DNA of 52,868 bases from contig DAIDAY010000004.1 of the NCBI GenBank assembly GCA_027310365.1, forward strand, positions 1 through 52,868, in the 5' to 3' direction. The stretch is from a bacterium. Its GTDB lineage: Bacteria; Patescibacteriota; Minisyncoccia; UBA6257; GWB1-50-10. The position numbers were made by a program, and so were the translations under genes. The notes under the pieces were generated by a model. It ran no database searches and was not told the DNA's origin. It saw only the letters and a program-made list of their open reading frames with translations. Positions 31,020-39,909 of the stretch are shown here, piece after piece (the first letter of the stretch is position 1; each line of letters begins with the position of its first letter).

Positions 31020-33368
31020 TTATGTCCCCTCCTCGCTGGGTCTTCTCGATGTGTACAGTCCGGCGCCTTGCCAAGAGGATTGTTTGGAGGCAGCGACGTT
31101 GTTATCGATGGCCGTTTTCCGCGCATTGGTGTTATTGATTGTTCTTTCTTCCCCTCTTTCATTCGCGATTTTCTCGACCGGCGAGTCTATCGTTATCGTC
31201 TTCGCGACCGTTTCTTGCGGCTGTCCGCTCGCCCCCACCAAATTACTCGTTCTTTTCACCTCATACGTGCCGCCTTCGGTCAATGTCTTTCTTATGTCGT
31301 CGATCTTTTTTTGTATTTCCTCTCTTTTCCCCTGAAGGTTTTTCATCTGATCCTTCTCGCCCAAATCTTTGGCGTCTTTATACGCTTTGAGCGTCGAATC
31401 AAGTGCCGCCGTTTGTTTGTCCAGTTCGTCGAATATGTCTTGTACCGCTTGAATCTTCGCTGGATCGTTTTTGAATTTTTCCTGGACAAAAGCGCTTTTG
31501 ATGCCTTCAATGAAAGTCTCTTTTTGTTCTTTTGTTCCTTTATTGCCCAAGTCTCTTATTTGCTGCTGCCTCAGGTACGGCGCTATGTCTTTTATGGCGT
31601 CTTTATCCAACTTGGAAACGTCGTCGATTTTACCCACGTACTTTTCCAAACGTTCGCTCCTGGTCTTGTTCAAATCTCCAGCATCGGCGGCCAGCGCTGG
31701 ATCGTATTGAGCGAATTTGTCCTGCGTGCCGGTTTTTCTTATCATATTCGCAATCTTGGCCCTCTTGTTGGGATCCAAGTCCGCCGACTTGCCGCCTTTT
31801 TCAAGGAAAGCCAGCACCGTGCCCAAATCTTCCTGGGATGTCGTAAAGAGTTGCCGATTGATCTTGTTTTGCAGGGCGTCTTTGTTGTGTTTCTTGTCTT
31901 CTTGGTAGCTCTTGTCCATGGTGTCCTGCATCTTTCGTTTGGCATTTTTTGATGCCCCAGCCATGCCGCTCAAAGCGGCGCCGAGAAAAGGCATTGTGGA
32001 GAGTTTCCCCTCCGCTTTTCTTTCGAGCCACGATTTCCCTTCTTTGTCCTTTTTGGATCCGGCGGCCAAGAGATTGTTCCAGCCTTTTTGAATGCCGCTG
32101 CCTGCTCTCCCGGCGGTGTTTCGTTGCGCAAACCCCTTCACTTTCTCTCCTGTCTTTTGCGCGACGCCGATGAGCGCGTGACCGCCCCAGGCTCCCATGC
32201 TGTTCGCCGCCAAGAGCCCGCCGACGAGGAATCCGCCCAAAACAAGCGCATTGGTAGCTTGGATAAGGAAGCCGCTGATGAGGGTGAATTGAGCGTCCGG
32301 ATTAGCGGCGAAGCTTTTCGAAAGATCATTGACCATCGTCGCCGTTCGGAGCGTGAGGTAAAGAAAGAAAGAAAGAAACGGCGCAACGAACGCCCATTGC
32401 ATGAATTTCTGCCACCATTGCTTCCCGAGGTTTTGGAGACTTGGTATCGGCAGAATTCCGAAAAGCCAGGGAAGCGGCGCGACAGCCAGGAGGATGGCAA
32501 GCCATACAAACCGCGCGATGAGCATGAGGCCGTTCGCGAGAAGAATGAGTGCCATAAGGAGCGTGAAGGCGACGATAATGAACAAGCTGGCGAGGCTCAT
32601 CAGGTCTGCCGAGAATGATTGAGTATTTTGGCTGGGGTTGGAGTTGTTGTAAGCGTCCTGTATCGCCGAGGTGTCGGCAACGAGAAACCGCTGGGGATTC
32701 AAGGCGCCGGCTATCGCCGAGCCCACATCCTTGGACTGCGCGAACGTTCCATTTCCCAACGAATTATCAACGAAGAATTTTGTCACTACGTTGGTAAAGT
32801 CGAGAATCGCTCCGCCGATGGTCAAACTGAAGTTGACGACGATGGCCGCGGCGATGAGCTTCGGAAGCAATTTCTGCGCGTTGTACTGGTTGACCCGAAG
32901 GATGGTCATGAAAGCCATGATGATGAGCGCGAGAACGAAGCCGAGATTTGCGATGTCTCGCGACACCGCCCAGCCGGAAATGACAATGGGAAGAGTGATG
33001 ATGGAGGTGTTGAACTGGAAGAGAAAGGTAATCAGTTTCGCTCCCAGGTACAGTACGACCCCAGCGATGTATTGTAATGTCCTAAGAACAAAGTTGAGTA
33101 CGGTGCTCGCTATGTCAGCCCAAAAAGAATCGCTATTACTGGGAGATACACCGTTATTTCGAAGTATTGTATTTCCTTGGTCTTGTGTTATTTGCCCTGA
33201 TTGTTCAGCCTCATTAATTTTTGTTTTCAGCGCTTGGTTATAGGAGGGACCGCCGAGGGAACTTGCGTTGGCTACTATGGAGTACGAAAACGGCGAGAAT
33301 AAAATCAAAAAAGCGATTGCGGTAGCGAGGATGGCGGTTGCCAGTTTGTGATAATGTTTTGCTGTCAT
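31020..33368 (-). CDS. VirB6/TrbL-like polytopic membrane protein
   Basis: The 782-aa protein has an N-terminal hydrophobic helix, then several membrane segments up to about residue 410 (YIAGVVLYLGAKLITFLFQF, LGFVLALIIMAFMTILRVNQ, LIAAAIVVNFSLTIGGAILD, LFIIVAFTLLMALILLANGL, VLGGFLVGGLLAANSMG). A long charged C-terminal half rich in Lys, Asp and Gln follows. This matches VirB6/TrbL proteins that form the inner-membrane channel of type IV secretion systems, with an extended soluble tail as often seen in CPR and Gram-positive systems. It lies 4 nt after the large exported protein. Family assignment rests on topology and context. Confidence 0.75.
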   Translation of the reverse strand: MTAKHYHKLATAILATAIAFLILFSPFSYSIVANASSLGGPSYNQALKTKINEAEQSGQITQDQGNTILRNNGVSPSNSDSFWADIASTVLNFVLRTLQYIAGVVLYLGAKLITFLFQFNTSIITLPIVISGWAVSRDIANLGFVLALIIMAFMTILRVNQYNAQKLLPKLIAAAIVVNFSLTIGGAILDFTNVVTKFFVDNSLGNGTFAQSKDVGSAIAGALNPQRFLVADTSAIQDAYNNSNPSQNTQSFSADLMSLASLFIIVAFTLLMALILLANGLMLIARFVWLAILLAVAPLPWLFGILPIPSLQNLGKQWWQKFMQWAFVAPFLSFFLYLTLRTATMVNDLSKSFAANPDAQFTLISGFLIQATNALVLGGFLVGGLLAANSMGAWGGHALIGVAQKTGEKVKGFAQRNTAGRAGSGIQKGWNNLLAAGSKKDKEGKSWLERKAEGKLSTMPFLGAALSGMAGASKNAKRKMQDTMDKSYQEDKKHNKDALQNKINRQLFTTSQEDLGTVLAFLEKGGKSADLDPNKRAKIANMIRKTGTQDKFAQYDPALAADAGDLNKTRSERLEKYVGKIDDVSKLDKDAIKDIAPYLRQQQIRDLGNKGTKEQKETFIEGIKSAFVQEKFKNDPAKIQAVQDIFDELDKQTAALDSTLKAYKDAKDLGEKDQMKNLQGKREEIQKKIDDIRKTLTEGGTYEVKRTSNLVGASGQPQETVAKTITIDSPVEKIANERGEERTINNTNARKTAIDNNVAASKQSSWQGAGLYTSRRPSEEGT

Positions 33369-33372
33369 TATG

Positions 33373-35364
33373 CTATTTTAGTAAGTTGTTAGTCCAAGCC
33401 GGGAGTTCACCTAAAACCCCCTTGAGGCCGTTGATGCCAACTTTGGTTATTTTGTTGATGATGGCATTTTGGATGACGGTGTCGATGTTCGTGAGGTCCT
33501 GGGCGTTGATGATGGCATTGATGTCGGCTTGCGTCGACTGCTGCGCCAATCCAGCCGCTACATTGGAGGGTTGGACAATCTGACTGTCGAGGCAGGTATA
33601 GAAAAAGCTGTGATCGCTTTTACTGGGAAAGACTTTGTCGCCTACAACGTTGGCTTGCGCGGGGTCCTTTATGTAAGTTGACGCATCAGTCGGAACGCCG
33701 GTGTCGTTATCCGCGTCGACTGGGCCGAGATTTTCATAGCAGGCGTTTTCCGAAGAAGCCCAGACGAGCGACTTCGGATTGTTGGGATTGAAAGAGCAAT
33801 TAGTGACATTGGTGATGACGTTTCCATTGGCATCTTTGGCGTATTGATATTTCAGCCACTGCGTGCACTGATACTTGTTCTTGTAGCCGTTGCTTTGATT
33901 CACTTCGTTCTGCCGCTGCTGGGTTGCCGCCGCAGCGATCTGAGCGGCTTGCTGCTGGGCCAACGCCGATGCGCCGTAGTAGTTGTTTGGGGGCAGCAAT
34001 ATCTCCCGGTACCCGAGCCAGCTGCCCTGCCGGAAGTTGTTGTAAAATCCCTGGATGTTCTGAACTACCCGGTTCAGCGTACAGCTCGTCGGCTGGTAAT
34101 ACGGGTTCGTCTGCCGGGCAGTGCTCGGGATTTGGAGCGTGACGGATAGTCTGAAGGGCTGGCAGAGCTGCGGCGCGACGTTCGAAAGAAAGCGGTCGAC
34201 GGCGCCAAGCCCCGCCTGTTCCAGGGATTTCCACGGCTTCTCGAAGTACTGGGGTGCATTGATGGTTATTTTACCGTCGGAACTTATTTGTATCCCCCCG
34301 CCCTGGATCCAGTTGACGGTTTCGTTCGTGAACTGATAGAGCAGCGAGCTTTTTATCGACTGGACGGTTTGGGTGAATATGGTACGGCACTGGGTTCTGG
34401 TTTTTGCGGTTATTTCCTGCTTTCTTTGTTCAAGGAGGATGTTTTGAAGCGTAACGCCGTTGGCTTTCGTTTGACTTTGCGTCCCCGCGTCGTTCACCGG
34501 GACGGGGTTTGTCAGTATGCCGGTGGGCACCCCGACCTTCAGGATGTCGGCAGCCTGCTTCGTGAGATCGCCCACCAGGCTTTGTATTTGTTTTTTCGCT
34601 TCTGCCATCGCCTCGTCGGTCGTGGTTTTTACCGCATCCTTGAATTTGTTGTCAACGCCCAGAGCGTTGATAATGGCCGTAGGATTTCCGCTCCCGACAG
34701 CTTTTGCCAGCGTGCCGAGCGAGGTATCTCCGCCGAACGTGCTGGTTCCGAAGAGTTTGCTGAGGCTGATGTCCCCGACTACTTTCTGAAACTGGTTTTC
34801 CAGAGAACTGAATGTCTTTTGCAGCAACTGAGTCCTGATTTTTTCCTCGATGCCCCCGATCGAGGTGTTGAGAGCCGTATATGCGCCGTATTTAGCGGCC
34901 ATCTGGGCCGCAGCTACGCATTCTTCCGTCCCATCGGGACCACCCTTTAACCCCGTGCCCGCTACCGCCTGGTTGGCGCAGAACCACCCGATGTCTCCAT
35001 CGGAGTACGTCGAGCTGGCCGTATTGATGACGGCGCCCAGCGCGCTCCACGATGTCAGCGTCGGGGGCGTCGACGAGGTGGATCCTTTGTCTCCCGCGCT
35101 TACCGTAATGACGGTGGGATCGGGGAACGCCGTGAAATTAGTCGCCGAGCCGGTATCCACCGAGACGTAGGTGGTTGCCGTGGCGCCGTTGCCGCCCTTG
35201 AGCCACGTTGCGGCCCACGTCGCGCATCCCGCCGCCGCGGCTCCATTGTCTGTCGTGGCTTGCGCTTGTGCGGCGGGCGCGAAGCGGATGGACGAGAACG
35301 CCAAAAAGACGATTACCACCGAAGCTACGAATTGCAGATTTCTCGCGTTAGATGAGTTTTTCAT
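33373..35364 (-). CDS. Large exported protein of the secretion operon
   Basis: The 663-aa product has an N-terminal signal-like helix (FVASVVIVFLAFSSIRFAP, then AAQAQA). The mature part is rich in Gln, Asn, Thr and Ala and has scattered Cys (AAAAGCATW, GWFCANQAV, LCQPFRLS, TSCTLNRVV, YKNKYQCTQW), suggesting disulfide bonds outside the cell. A central helical part (KTTTDEAMAEAKKQIQSLVG) may form coiled coils. No named family recognised; similar proteins accompany VirB6 in CPR clusters, to my knowledge without a defined role. Its start overlaps the upstream gene by 17 nt. Confidence 0.65.
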   Translation of the reverse strand: MKNSSNARNLQFVASVVIVFLAFSSIRFAPAAQAQATTDNGAAAAGCATWAATWLKGGNGATATTYVSVDTGSATNFTAFPDPTVITVSAGDKGSTSSTPPTLTSWSALGAVINTASSTYSDGDIGWFCANQAVAGTGLKGGPDGTEECVAAAQMAAKYGAYTALNTSIGGIEEKIRTQLLQKTFSSLENQFQKVVGDISLSKLFGTSTFGGDTSLGTLAKAVGSGNPTAIINALGVDNKFKDAVKTTTDEAMAEAKKQIQSLVGDLTKQAADILKVGVPTGILTNPVPVNDAGTQSQTKANGVTLQNILLEQRKQEITAKTRTQCRTIFTQTVQSIKSSLLYQFTNETVNWIQGGGIQISSDGKITINAPQYFEKPWKSLEQAGLGAVDRFLSNVAPQLCQPFRLSVTLQIPSTARQTNPYYQPTSCTLNRVVQNIQGFYNNFRQGSWLGYREILLPPNNYYGASALAQQQAAQIAAAATQQRQNEVNQSNGYKNKYQCTQWLKYQYAKDANGNVITNVTNCSFNPNNPKSLVWASSENACYENLGPVDADNDTGVPTDASTYIKDPAQANVVGDKVFPSKSDHSFFYTCLDSQIVQPSNVAAGLAQQSTQADINAIINAQDLTNIDTVIQNAIINKITKVGINGLKGVLGELPAWTNNLLK

Positions 35365-36097
35365 CCTGGACTTTTTTGGTTATTTCCTCTTGTATGGTTG
35401 CCATGCCTTGCGTGAAAGGGTCTTGCCGGTTCGCATAAAGGGCGATGAGGAACCGCAGGGGGTCGTCGCCGCTTTTCGCAAGATCGGTAAAAAGATTTCT
35501 CTGGTGTATGACGAGCGATAAAATTTGGTAGTGGATGGGAATCCACGGCTTCGGCACGCGCACGGCCTTGAGAAGGGTTGCGGCTTCGCTAAAGTTGTCG
35601 GCCGCGGTCGAAAAGATCGATTGCGGCGCGGCGTCCGACGTTATGCTGAACGTCGGGATTTTCGCAAGAACCTGGTCGACGTAGAGGAGATACAGCCGCT
35701 GCATTTGGGGCGAATCGTCGTCATTCACGATGATGTCGGAACTCGTCACAACCTCGGCCGAAAATTCGCTGTCGATGATTTGCGCGATCGTCTTTTGGAC
35801 AGCGGAGGAGTTGGGGGGGATGATGCTCGCTCTTCCTTTGGTCTGGTAGAGGTTGCTGTCGATCGCGTTCTGGAACGTTTTATTGGCGAAGTTGAGCGTC
35901 AGATTTTCGGGCGGGGCAGACTGGTAGGAAAGAAGCGGATTCGCCGTGGAACTGCCGTTGGTTTCGACTATGGTGATGCCTGGTGTTGCATTTTGAGGGC
36001 TGCCGGGAGCGAAGATGAGGTAAGAACTGACGAGGATGGATGCGCCGAGGATCACAAAGCTTATGAACTTTTTCTTTTTTTTGAAACCAAGCTTCAT
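35348..36097 (-). CDS. Membrane-anchored protein of unknown function
   Basis: The 249-aa protein has a Lys-rich N-terminus (MKLGFKKKKKFISF) followed by one helix (VILGASILVSSYLIFAPG) and an extracytoplasmic domain of helices (AVQKTIAQIIDSEFSAEVV, LYLLYVDQVLAKIPTF, YQILSLVIHQRNLFTDL). No domain recognised. A GAGGGA ribosome-binding-like sequence precedes the ATG; this sequence is part of the 17-bp repeat that bounds the GIY-YIG cassette just upstream. It is the first gene of the secretion operon after that cassette. Confidence 0.65.
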   Translation of the reverse strand: MKLGFKKKKKFISFVILGASILVSSYLIFAPGSPQNATPGITIVETNGSSTANPLLSYQSAPPENLTLNFANKTFQNAIDSNLYQTKGRASIIPPNSSAVQKTIAQIIDSEFSAEVVTSSDIIVNDDDSPQMQRLYLLYVDQVLAKIPTFSITSDAAPQSIFSTAADNFSEAATLLKAVRVPKPWIPIHYQILSLVIHQRNLFTDLAKSGDDPLRFLIALYANRQDPFTQGMATIQEEITKKVQDEKLI

Positions 36098-36104
36098 TTC
36101 GTAT

Positions 36105-36381
36105 CCCTCACCCTTAAAGCATTAAGGAATTTTTAATTCGACTTTTTAATGAAGAAAACCCTTTTGCGAAGTTTTAAGCGTTTTTCTCTCATTAAGGCAT
36201 CTTTTTTTCGATTCGTAATAAATAAGGTCGAGGGGTCTTATGTTTTTTGTTGATGGGACAAGCCCGTTGAGGTGTTTTTGCATCCTGGCTCTGAGGTCTG
36301 GGGCAAATTCTATATGTAAGCTTGAGTCTCTCATTGATTTTAGGACGTAAACATAAAACATGATTGCTTTAAGGGTGAGGG
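36105..36381 (-). mobile_element. 277-bp GIY-YIG cassette with perfect 17-bp terminal inverted repeats
   Basis: CCCTCACCCTTAAAGCA at 36105-36121 is exactly repeated in inverted orientation (TGCTTTAAGGGTGAGGG) at 36365-36381. The only gene between is a 71-codon GIY-YIG protein whose ATG is 3 nt from the right repeat. The cassette sits inside an operon between two secretion genes. No clear target duplication flanks it. Confidence 0.55.
36146..36361 (-). CDS. Small GIY-YIG domain protein with altered second motif
   Basis: The 71-aa protein starts MFYVYVLKSMRDSSLHIEF. The first motif (YVYVL) is intact, but the second, normally LYIGYT, reads LHIEFA, so the second catalytic Tyr and the Gly are gone. 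The Arg helix (DLRARMQKHLNG) and the Glu strand (LDLIYYESKKR) remain. GIY-YIG domains cut DNA; single-domain copies like this (UPF0213/YhbQ-like) are common in CPR. The altered motif suggests weak or no cleavage. It ends LKTSQKGFLH. The frame upstream of 36361 is not used. Confidence 0.7.
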   Translation of the reverse strand: MFYVYVLKSMRDSSLHIEFAPDLRARMQKHLNGLVPSTKNIRPLDLIYYESKKRCLNERKTLKTSQKGFLH

Positions 36382-36432
36382 AAAAACGCAGGTGGAATAA
36401 CTCCTGATGGTAATTATACACTACTTTAATTG

Positions 36433-36960
36433 TTATTTTGAGCCTCCGAGGCCGTTCTGGCTTGTGCTCGGCCCAATTCCCGTGCCGATTTGGCGCACCA
36501 CCTCCGTAATCGAGCAAGTTTTTTGCAAAGTCTCGGTAATGGTCTTGCATACCGTGCCACCGACCATCTTGCCCAGCGCTCCGTCGCAAAGTCCGTCGAC
36601 ACTCCATGCGTCCCCCAAAACCCAGGTCTGGGGAGTGGGGTAATTGTAATAGGAATAGAGTCTGGTGAGGCCAAGGAGAATCATGATCGGTATGGGTATG
36701 CCGAAAACGTTGATATTGAGGAATCCCAGCGTTCTTTGTTGCCGGTTTGTGCTATCAATGATTGTCAGCTTGTCCACCGTGGCCGTAATGGTTCCCAGCG
36801 TCAGCGTCGCTAGTGCCGTTGTCAGCTGAGTGCATCCCACGGCGGGGATGTAGACGGCGATCTTTCCGCCGAATGGCGAAGCGAGAAGAGCGGCTTGGCT
36901 CACGTACGGAAGAAGCGCTATCGCCAGCGCCGTCGCGGCAGCTGTCTTGATACCTTTCAT
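36433..36960 (-). CDS. Exported membrane protein of unknown function
   Basis: The 175-aa product starts MKGIKTAAATALAIALLPYV, a signal peptide, and has a second hydrophobic helix (GIPIPIMILLGLTRLYSYY) in the middle. Four Cys (VGCTQL, GLCDGAL, GTVCKTI, KTCSITE) could form two disulfides. The C-terminus is Gly/Ser-rich. No family recognised. It overlaps the rsmA stop by 4 nt and precedes the secretion genes on the same strand, so it is probably part of the same operon and secretion apparatus. Confidence 0.65.
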   Translation of the reverse strand: MKGIKTAAATALAIALLPYVSQAALLASPFGGKIAVYIPAVGCTQLTTALATLTLGTITATVDKLTIIDSTNRQQRTLGFLNINVFGIPIPIMILLGLTRLYSYYNYPTPQTWVLGDAWSVDGLCDGALGKMVGGTVCKTITETLQKTCSITEVVRQIGTGIGPSTSQNGLGGSK

Positions 36961-37739
36961 TTGTTCTGATTATACAACGCCAGAAAGAGATTGTGTATTT
37001 GTTCGGATGATAAATTTTGCGCCCGGTCGCCCGGGTTGATGCCGACACTGTTTAATTTCTCGGCCCATTTGTCTTTCATCATCAACAATTTTTCATTTGT
37101 CATGAGGTTGTTTCCTATTGTTTTCCGGGGCTGTTTGAAGAGCGTGTGGATAAATTCAAAATAGCGAGGGTCTGGGATGCGGGGTTGGGGGTTCAGGACG
37201 ATGATGGCCGAGTCAATCTTCGGGGGCGGGGAAAAATCCCCCTTCCCCACCCGGGCGATGATTTTTGGTTCCGCCCATGATTGCGTGATCGCCGCCAGGA
37301 GATTCATTTTCGGCGGCTCCGCGCACATTCTCTCCGCGACCTCTTTCTGGATGAGAAGCGCTATTCTTTCCGGTTTGTGTTCCAGTTCACTCAGAATTCT
37401 CAAAAGGTGCCCGGTGATGTAGTAAGGGATATTGCCGACTATTTTGCAGTCGGAGTTTTTTACCACCGAGGGGAGTTTCTTCAATGCATCGCCAGCCAAA
37501 ATTTCCACATTTTTATTGTTTTTAAATTCGCTTTTCAGCCGTTGTGCGAGTTGAATATCTTTTTCTATCGCAGTTACCTTTATCGCCGTTTTATCATTAT
37601 TCATTACTAATTGTCTCGTCAGTTCTCCGTGCCCCGGGCCGATCTCGATGATGGCGTCGCCGCTCTTTATGTCGAGGGCGGCGGCTATTTGCCTCAATAC
37701 TTGTTTGTTTTTCAGGAAATGTTGCCCCAAACGCTGCAT
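36957..37739 (-). CDS. rsmA: 16S rRNA dimethyladenosine transferase RsmA (KsgA)
   Basis: The 260-aa protein starts MQRLGQHFLKNKQVLRQI and has SAM motif I IIEIGPGHGELT, motif IV NIPYYITG, and FSPPPKIDSAIIVL, the pattern of the KsgA/Dim1 family. It dimethylates two adjacent adenines near the 3' end of 16S rRNA during 30S assembly. A TAGAAT box (37749-37754) ends 9 nt before the ATG. It is divergent from the LysM gene and leads the long minus-strand operon. Confidence 0.94.
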   Translation of the reverse strand: MQRLGQHFLKNKQVLRQIAAALDIKSGDAIIEIGPGHGELTRQLVMNNDKTAIKVTAIEKDIQLAQRLKSEFKNNKNVEILAGDALKKLPSVVKNSDCKIVGNIPYYITGHLLRILSELEHKPERIALLIQKEVAERMCAEPPKMNLLAAITQSWAEPKIIARVGKGDFSPPPKIDSAIIVLNPQPRIPDPRYFEFIHTLFKQPRKTIGNNLMTNEKLLMMKDKWAEKLNSVGINPGDRAQNLSSEQIHNLFLALYNQNK

Positions 37740-37789
37740 GGTGCTATCATTCTACCATTACGAGGTGGTCTCTATATATAAAGGCCGCG

Positions 37790-38221
37790 ATGCGGTCTTG
37801 TTTGAAATCCGCGCTCTTCTGGGCGGCGTTCTTGTTTGTTTTGTCGAGCGTCCTTGCCGTTCTCGGCACCGGCCGAACGGCCGAAGGTTTCAGCGGCAGC
37901 GTTTTTCGGAGTACAGACTCGGGGGCGCATTTTGATTCATATGTCCAGGCGGGTGTCGGGGAAGCCGGGTCGTATGAAGATGCGAATGTGGAAAACGGAT
38001 TCATCGGGGATTCGGCGGTTCTCGGCAGCCGGCATTCCGTCACCGACCTTGGGTTCGGCGCAGGGGGGTCATTGCAGTACAAAACCAGGGGGGGAGACGG
38101 CATCCAGACGCTGGCTGCGCAATTCGGCGTTTCTTCTTCCTCCTTGATGGGGAAAAATTCCGGCCTCCGATCGGCGAAAACGATCAAGCCTGGAACAATG
38201 ATTACCATCCCCGCCCGTTAG
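37790..38221 (+). CDS. Secreted LysM-domain protein
   Basis: The 143-aa protein starts MRSCLKSALFWAAFLFVLSS, a signal peptide or anchor, followed by a Gly/Ser-rich linker. A C-terminal LysM domain follows: GDGIQTLAAQFGVSSSSL and KPGTMITIPAR correspond to the GDTL-IA--FGVS and PG--I-IP parts. LysM binds the glycan of peptidoglycan. No catalytic domain is attached, so it may be a wall-binding structural protein. TATATA at 37773-37780 lies about 10 nt before the ATG, giving a very short leader. Divergent from rsmA. Confidence 0.8.
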   Translation: MRSCLKSALFWAAFLFVLSSVLAVLGTGRTAEGFSGSVFRSTDSGAHFDSYVQAGVGEAGSYEDANVENGFIGDSAVLGSRHSVTDLGFGAGGSLQYKTRGGDGIQTLAAQFGVSSSSLMGKNSGLRSAKTIKPGTMITIPAR

Positions 38222-38358
38222 TTCTCTCCCGCACCGAACGACAGCGAGCTTCAGCGGAGTGTTGGCCGGGGATGAACCGGCGATTTTCCGTTTTACAGGA
38301 GTGCCGAAGATTATCCTTGGCGTCGAATGCGCAAACTTCACTCGATGCGGGTGGAAGC

Positions 38359-39894
38359 CTACTCTTCCTTCGCGCGATACTGGAACGCTTCCGCGAGATG
38401 GTTCTTTGTTATCAGGGGCGCATTTTCAAGATCAGCTATCGTTTGGCCGACCTTCAGGATGCGATAGTATCCCCTGCCCGACAGAAAACTCTTATCCATA
38501 ACCTCTTTTAAAAACCGTTCAGCTTCGTTTTCCAGTTTCACCGCGACGCCAACCTGTTTGGCGCTCATTTCTGCGTTGGTGCATATCTTGAAACCGAGAT
38601 TTCCGAATCTCACTTTTTGGATTTCCCGCGCGGAAACCACTTGTTCGCGGTGCGCATTCGCATCCCCGAGAGATTGATCCGACATCAACTCTTCCGTTGT
38701 TGTCCTTGGCACGTTGACGTGAATATCCATACGGTCGAGGAGAGGTCCCGAAATTTTCTTTCGATACCTCATTACTTCGTTTGCGGTGCAAACGCATTCT
38801 TTTTCAGGATCGCCGAAGTATCCGCAGGGGCAGGGATTTTTCGCCGCGATGAGGACGAACCGCGCGGGGAATTCAAGAGAAGCGCGGGCGCGCGAAACGG
38901 TAATGCGTCCGCTTTCGATGGGTTGGCGCAAAGCCTCAAGGACGTCCTTCCGAAATTCCGGCAGTTCGTCGAGGAACAATACTCCGCGATGCGCCAAGCT
39001 GATTTCTCCCGGCCGTGGATTTTGACCGCCGCCCACAATGGATATCAATGAAGCGGTGTGATGCGGCGAGCGAAACGGCCGCGTGTTTACAAAGCCGGTT
39101 TCCGGGGAAAGAAAACCGGCTGCGCTCCAAATCTCGGTTATCTCGATCATCTCGTCGTATGATGGGGCGGGAAGGATGGAAGGAAAAGCCTCCGCGAGCA
39201 TTGTTTTTCCCGTACCCGGGGGACCGGAAAAGACAACGTGGTGGCCGCCGGCCGCAGCGACAACCAAAGCCCGTTTCGCCGCTTCCTGGCCCTTGACGTC
39301 CGAGAATGTCGCGGCGTAGGCTGGATTGCTGTTTTCGATGGTGGTCGGATTTTCAGCGGCAAGCGGCTTTGTTCCCTCGAGGTGCTCCAGTATCTCGATG
39401 AGGTTCCGGACGGGAATAACCTTGATGCCTTTTACCAGCGCCGCTTCCCTGGCGTTTTCCCGCGGGAGGAAGAACTCTTCGAATCCTTTCCGTTGGGCGA
39501 GCATTGCCATATTCAGCGCGCCGGCAATCGGGCGGAGCATCCCATCAAGCGCCAATTCTCCGGCGAAGATTTTTTTTGAGGCGTCGAAAATACGGAGCTG
39601 TTCGCTCGCCAGGAGATAGCTGAGGGCGATGGGGAGATCGAAGTGGGAGCCGATCTTTTTCACGTCTGCCGGCGCGAGATTCACCGTTATTTTCCGGTTC
39701 TCTTTGGCCGGCGGCTTGATGCCGGAATTTTTGAGGGCCGAGTTGACCCGTTCCTTTGCTTCCGAGACGGCTTTGTCGGCAAGCCCCACGATGGTAAAAG
39801 CATGAAGGCCGACGTTCAAATCGGCTTCCACTTCGATCAACTGGGCATTGATTCCTTCAAGCTCCGCTCCGTAGAGCTTTTGCACGGTGCGCAT
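38359..39894 (-). CDS. comM: YifB/ComM family Mg-chelatase-like AAA+ ATPase
   Basis: The 511-aa protein has the ComM layout: an N-terminal Lon-like domain (VGLHAFTIVGLADKAVSEAK, ITVNLAPADVKKIGSHFDLP), a central ATPase with Walker A FSGPPGTGKTMLAEAF and Walker B GVLFLDELPEF, and a C-terminal Mg-chelatase part (DRMDIHVNVPR, LSGRGYYRILKVGQTIADL). ComM is a hexameric helicase that extends branch migration during natural transformation. This fits the presence of a pilus ATPase in the same genome. It follows the DksA-like gene after 15 nt. Confidence 0.94.
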   Translation of the reverse strand: MRTVQKLYGAELEGINAQLIEVEADLNVGLHAFTIVGLADKAVSEAKERVNSALKNSGIKPPAKENRKITVNLAPADVKKIGSHFDLPIALSYLLASEQLRIFDASKKIFAGELALDGMLRPIAGALNMAMLAQRKGFEEFFLPRENAREAALVKGIKVIPVRNLIEILEHLEGTKPLAAENPTTIENSNPAYAATFSDVKGQEAAKRALVVAAAGGHHVVFSGPPGTGKTMLAEAFPSILPAPSYDEMIEITEIWSAAGFLSPETGFVNTRPFRSPHHTASLISIVGGGQNPRPGEISLAHRGVLFLDELPEFRKDVLEALRQPIESGRITVSRARASLEFPARFVLIAAKNPCPCGYFGDPEKECVCTANEVMRYRKKISGPLLDRMDIHVNVPRTTTEELMSDQSLGDANAHREQVVSAREIQKVRFGNLGFKICTNAEMSAKQVGVAVKLENEAERFLKEVMDKSFLSGRGYYRILKVGQTIADLENAPLITKNHLAEAFQYRAKEE

Positions 39895-39909
39895 AGACCC
39901 CCCCGTTTC

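Noticed and set aside
31068-31952. 294-codon plus-strand frame opposite the VirB6-like gene
   Set aside because: Composition dominated by Phe, Leu and Arg as expected for the reverse of a Lys/Asp-rich coding region; no motif.
38222-38358. Gene or RNA in the LysM-comM gap
   Set aside because: Only a short CCGG hairpin is visible; no open frame with a start signal and no recognisable RNA.
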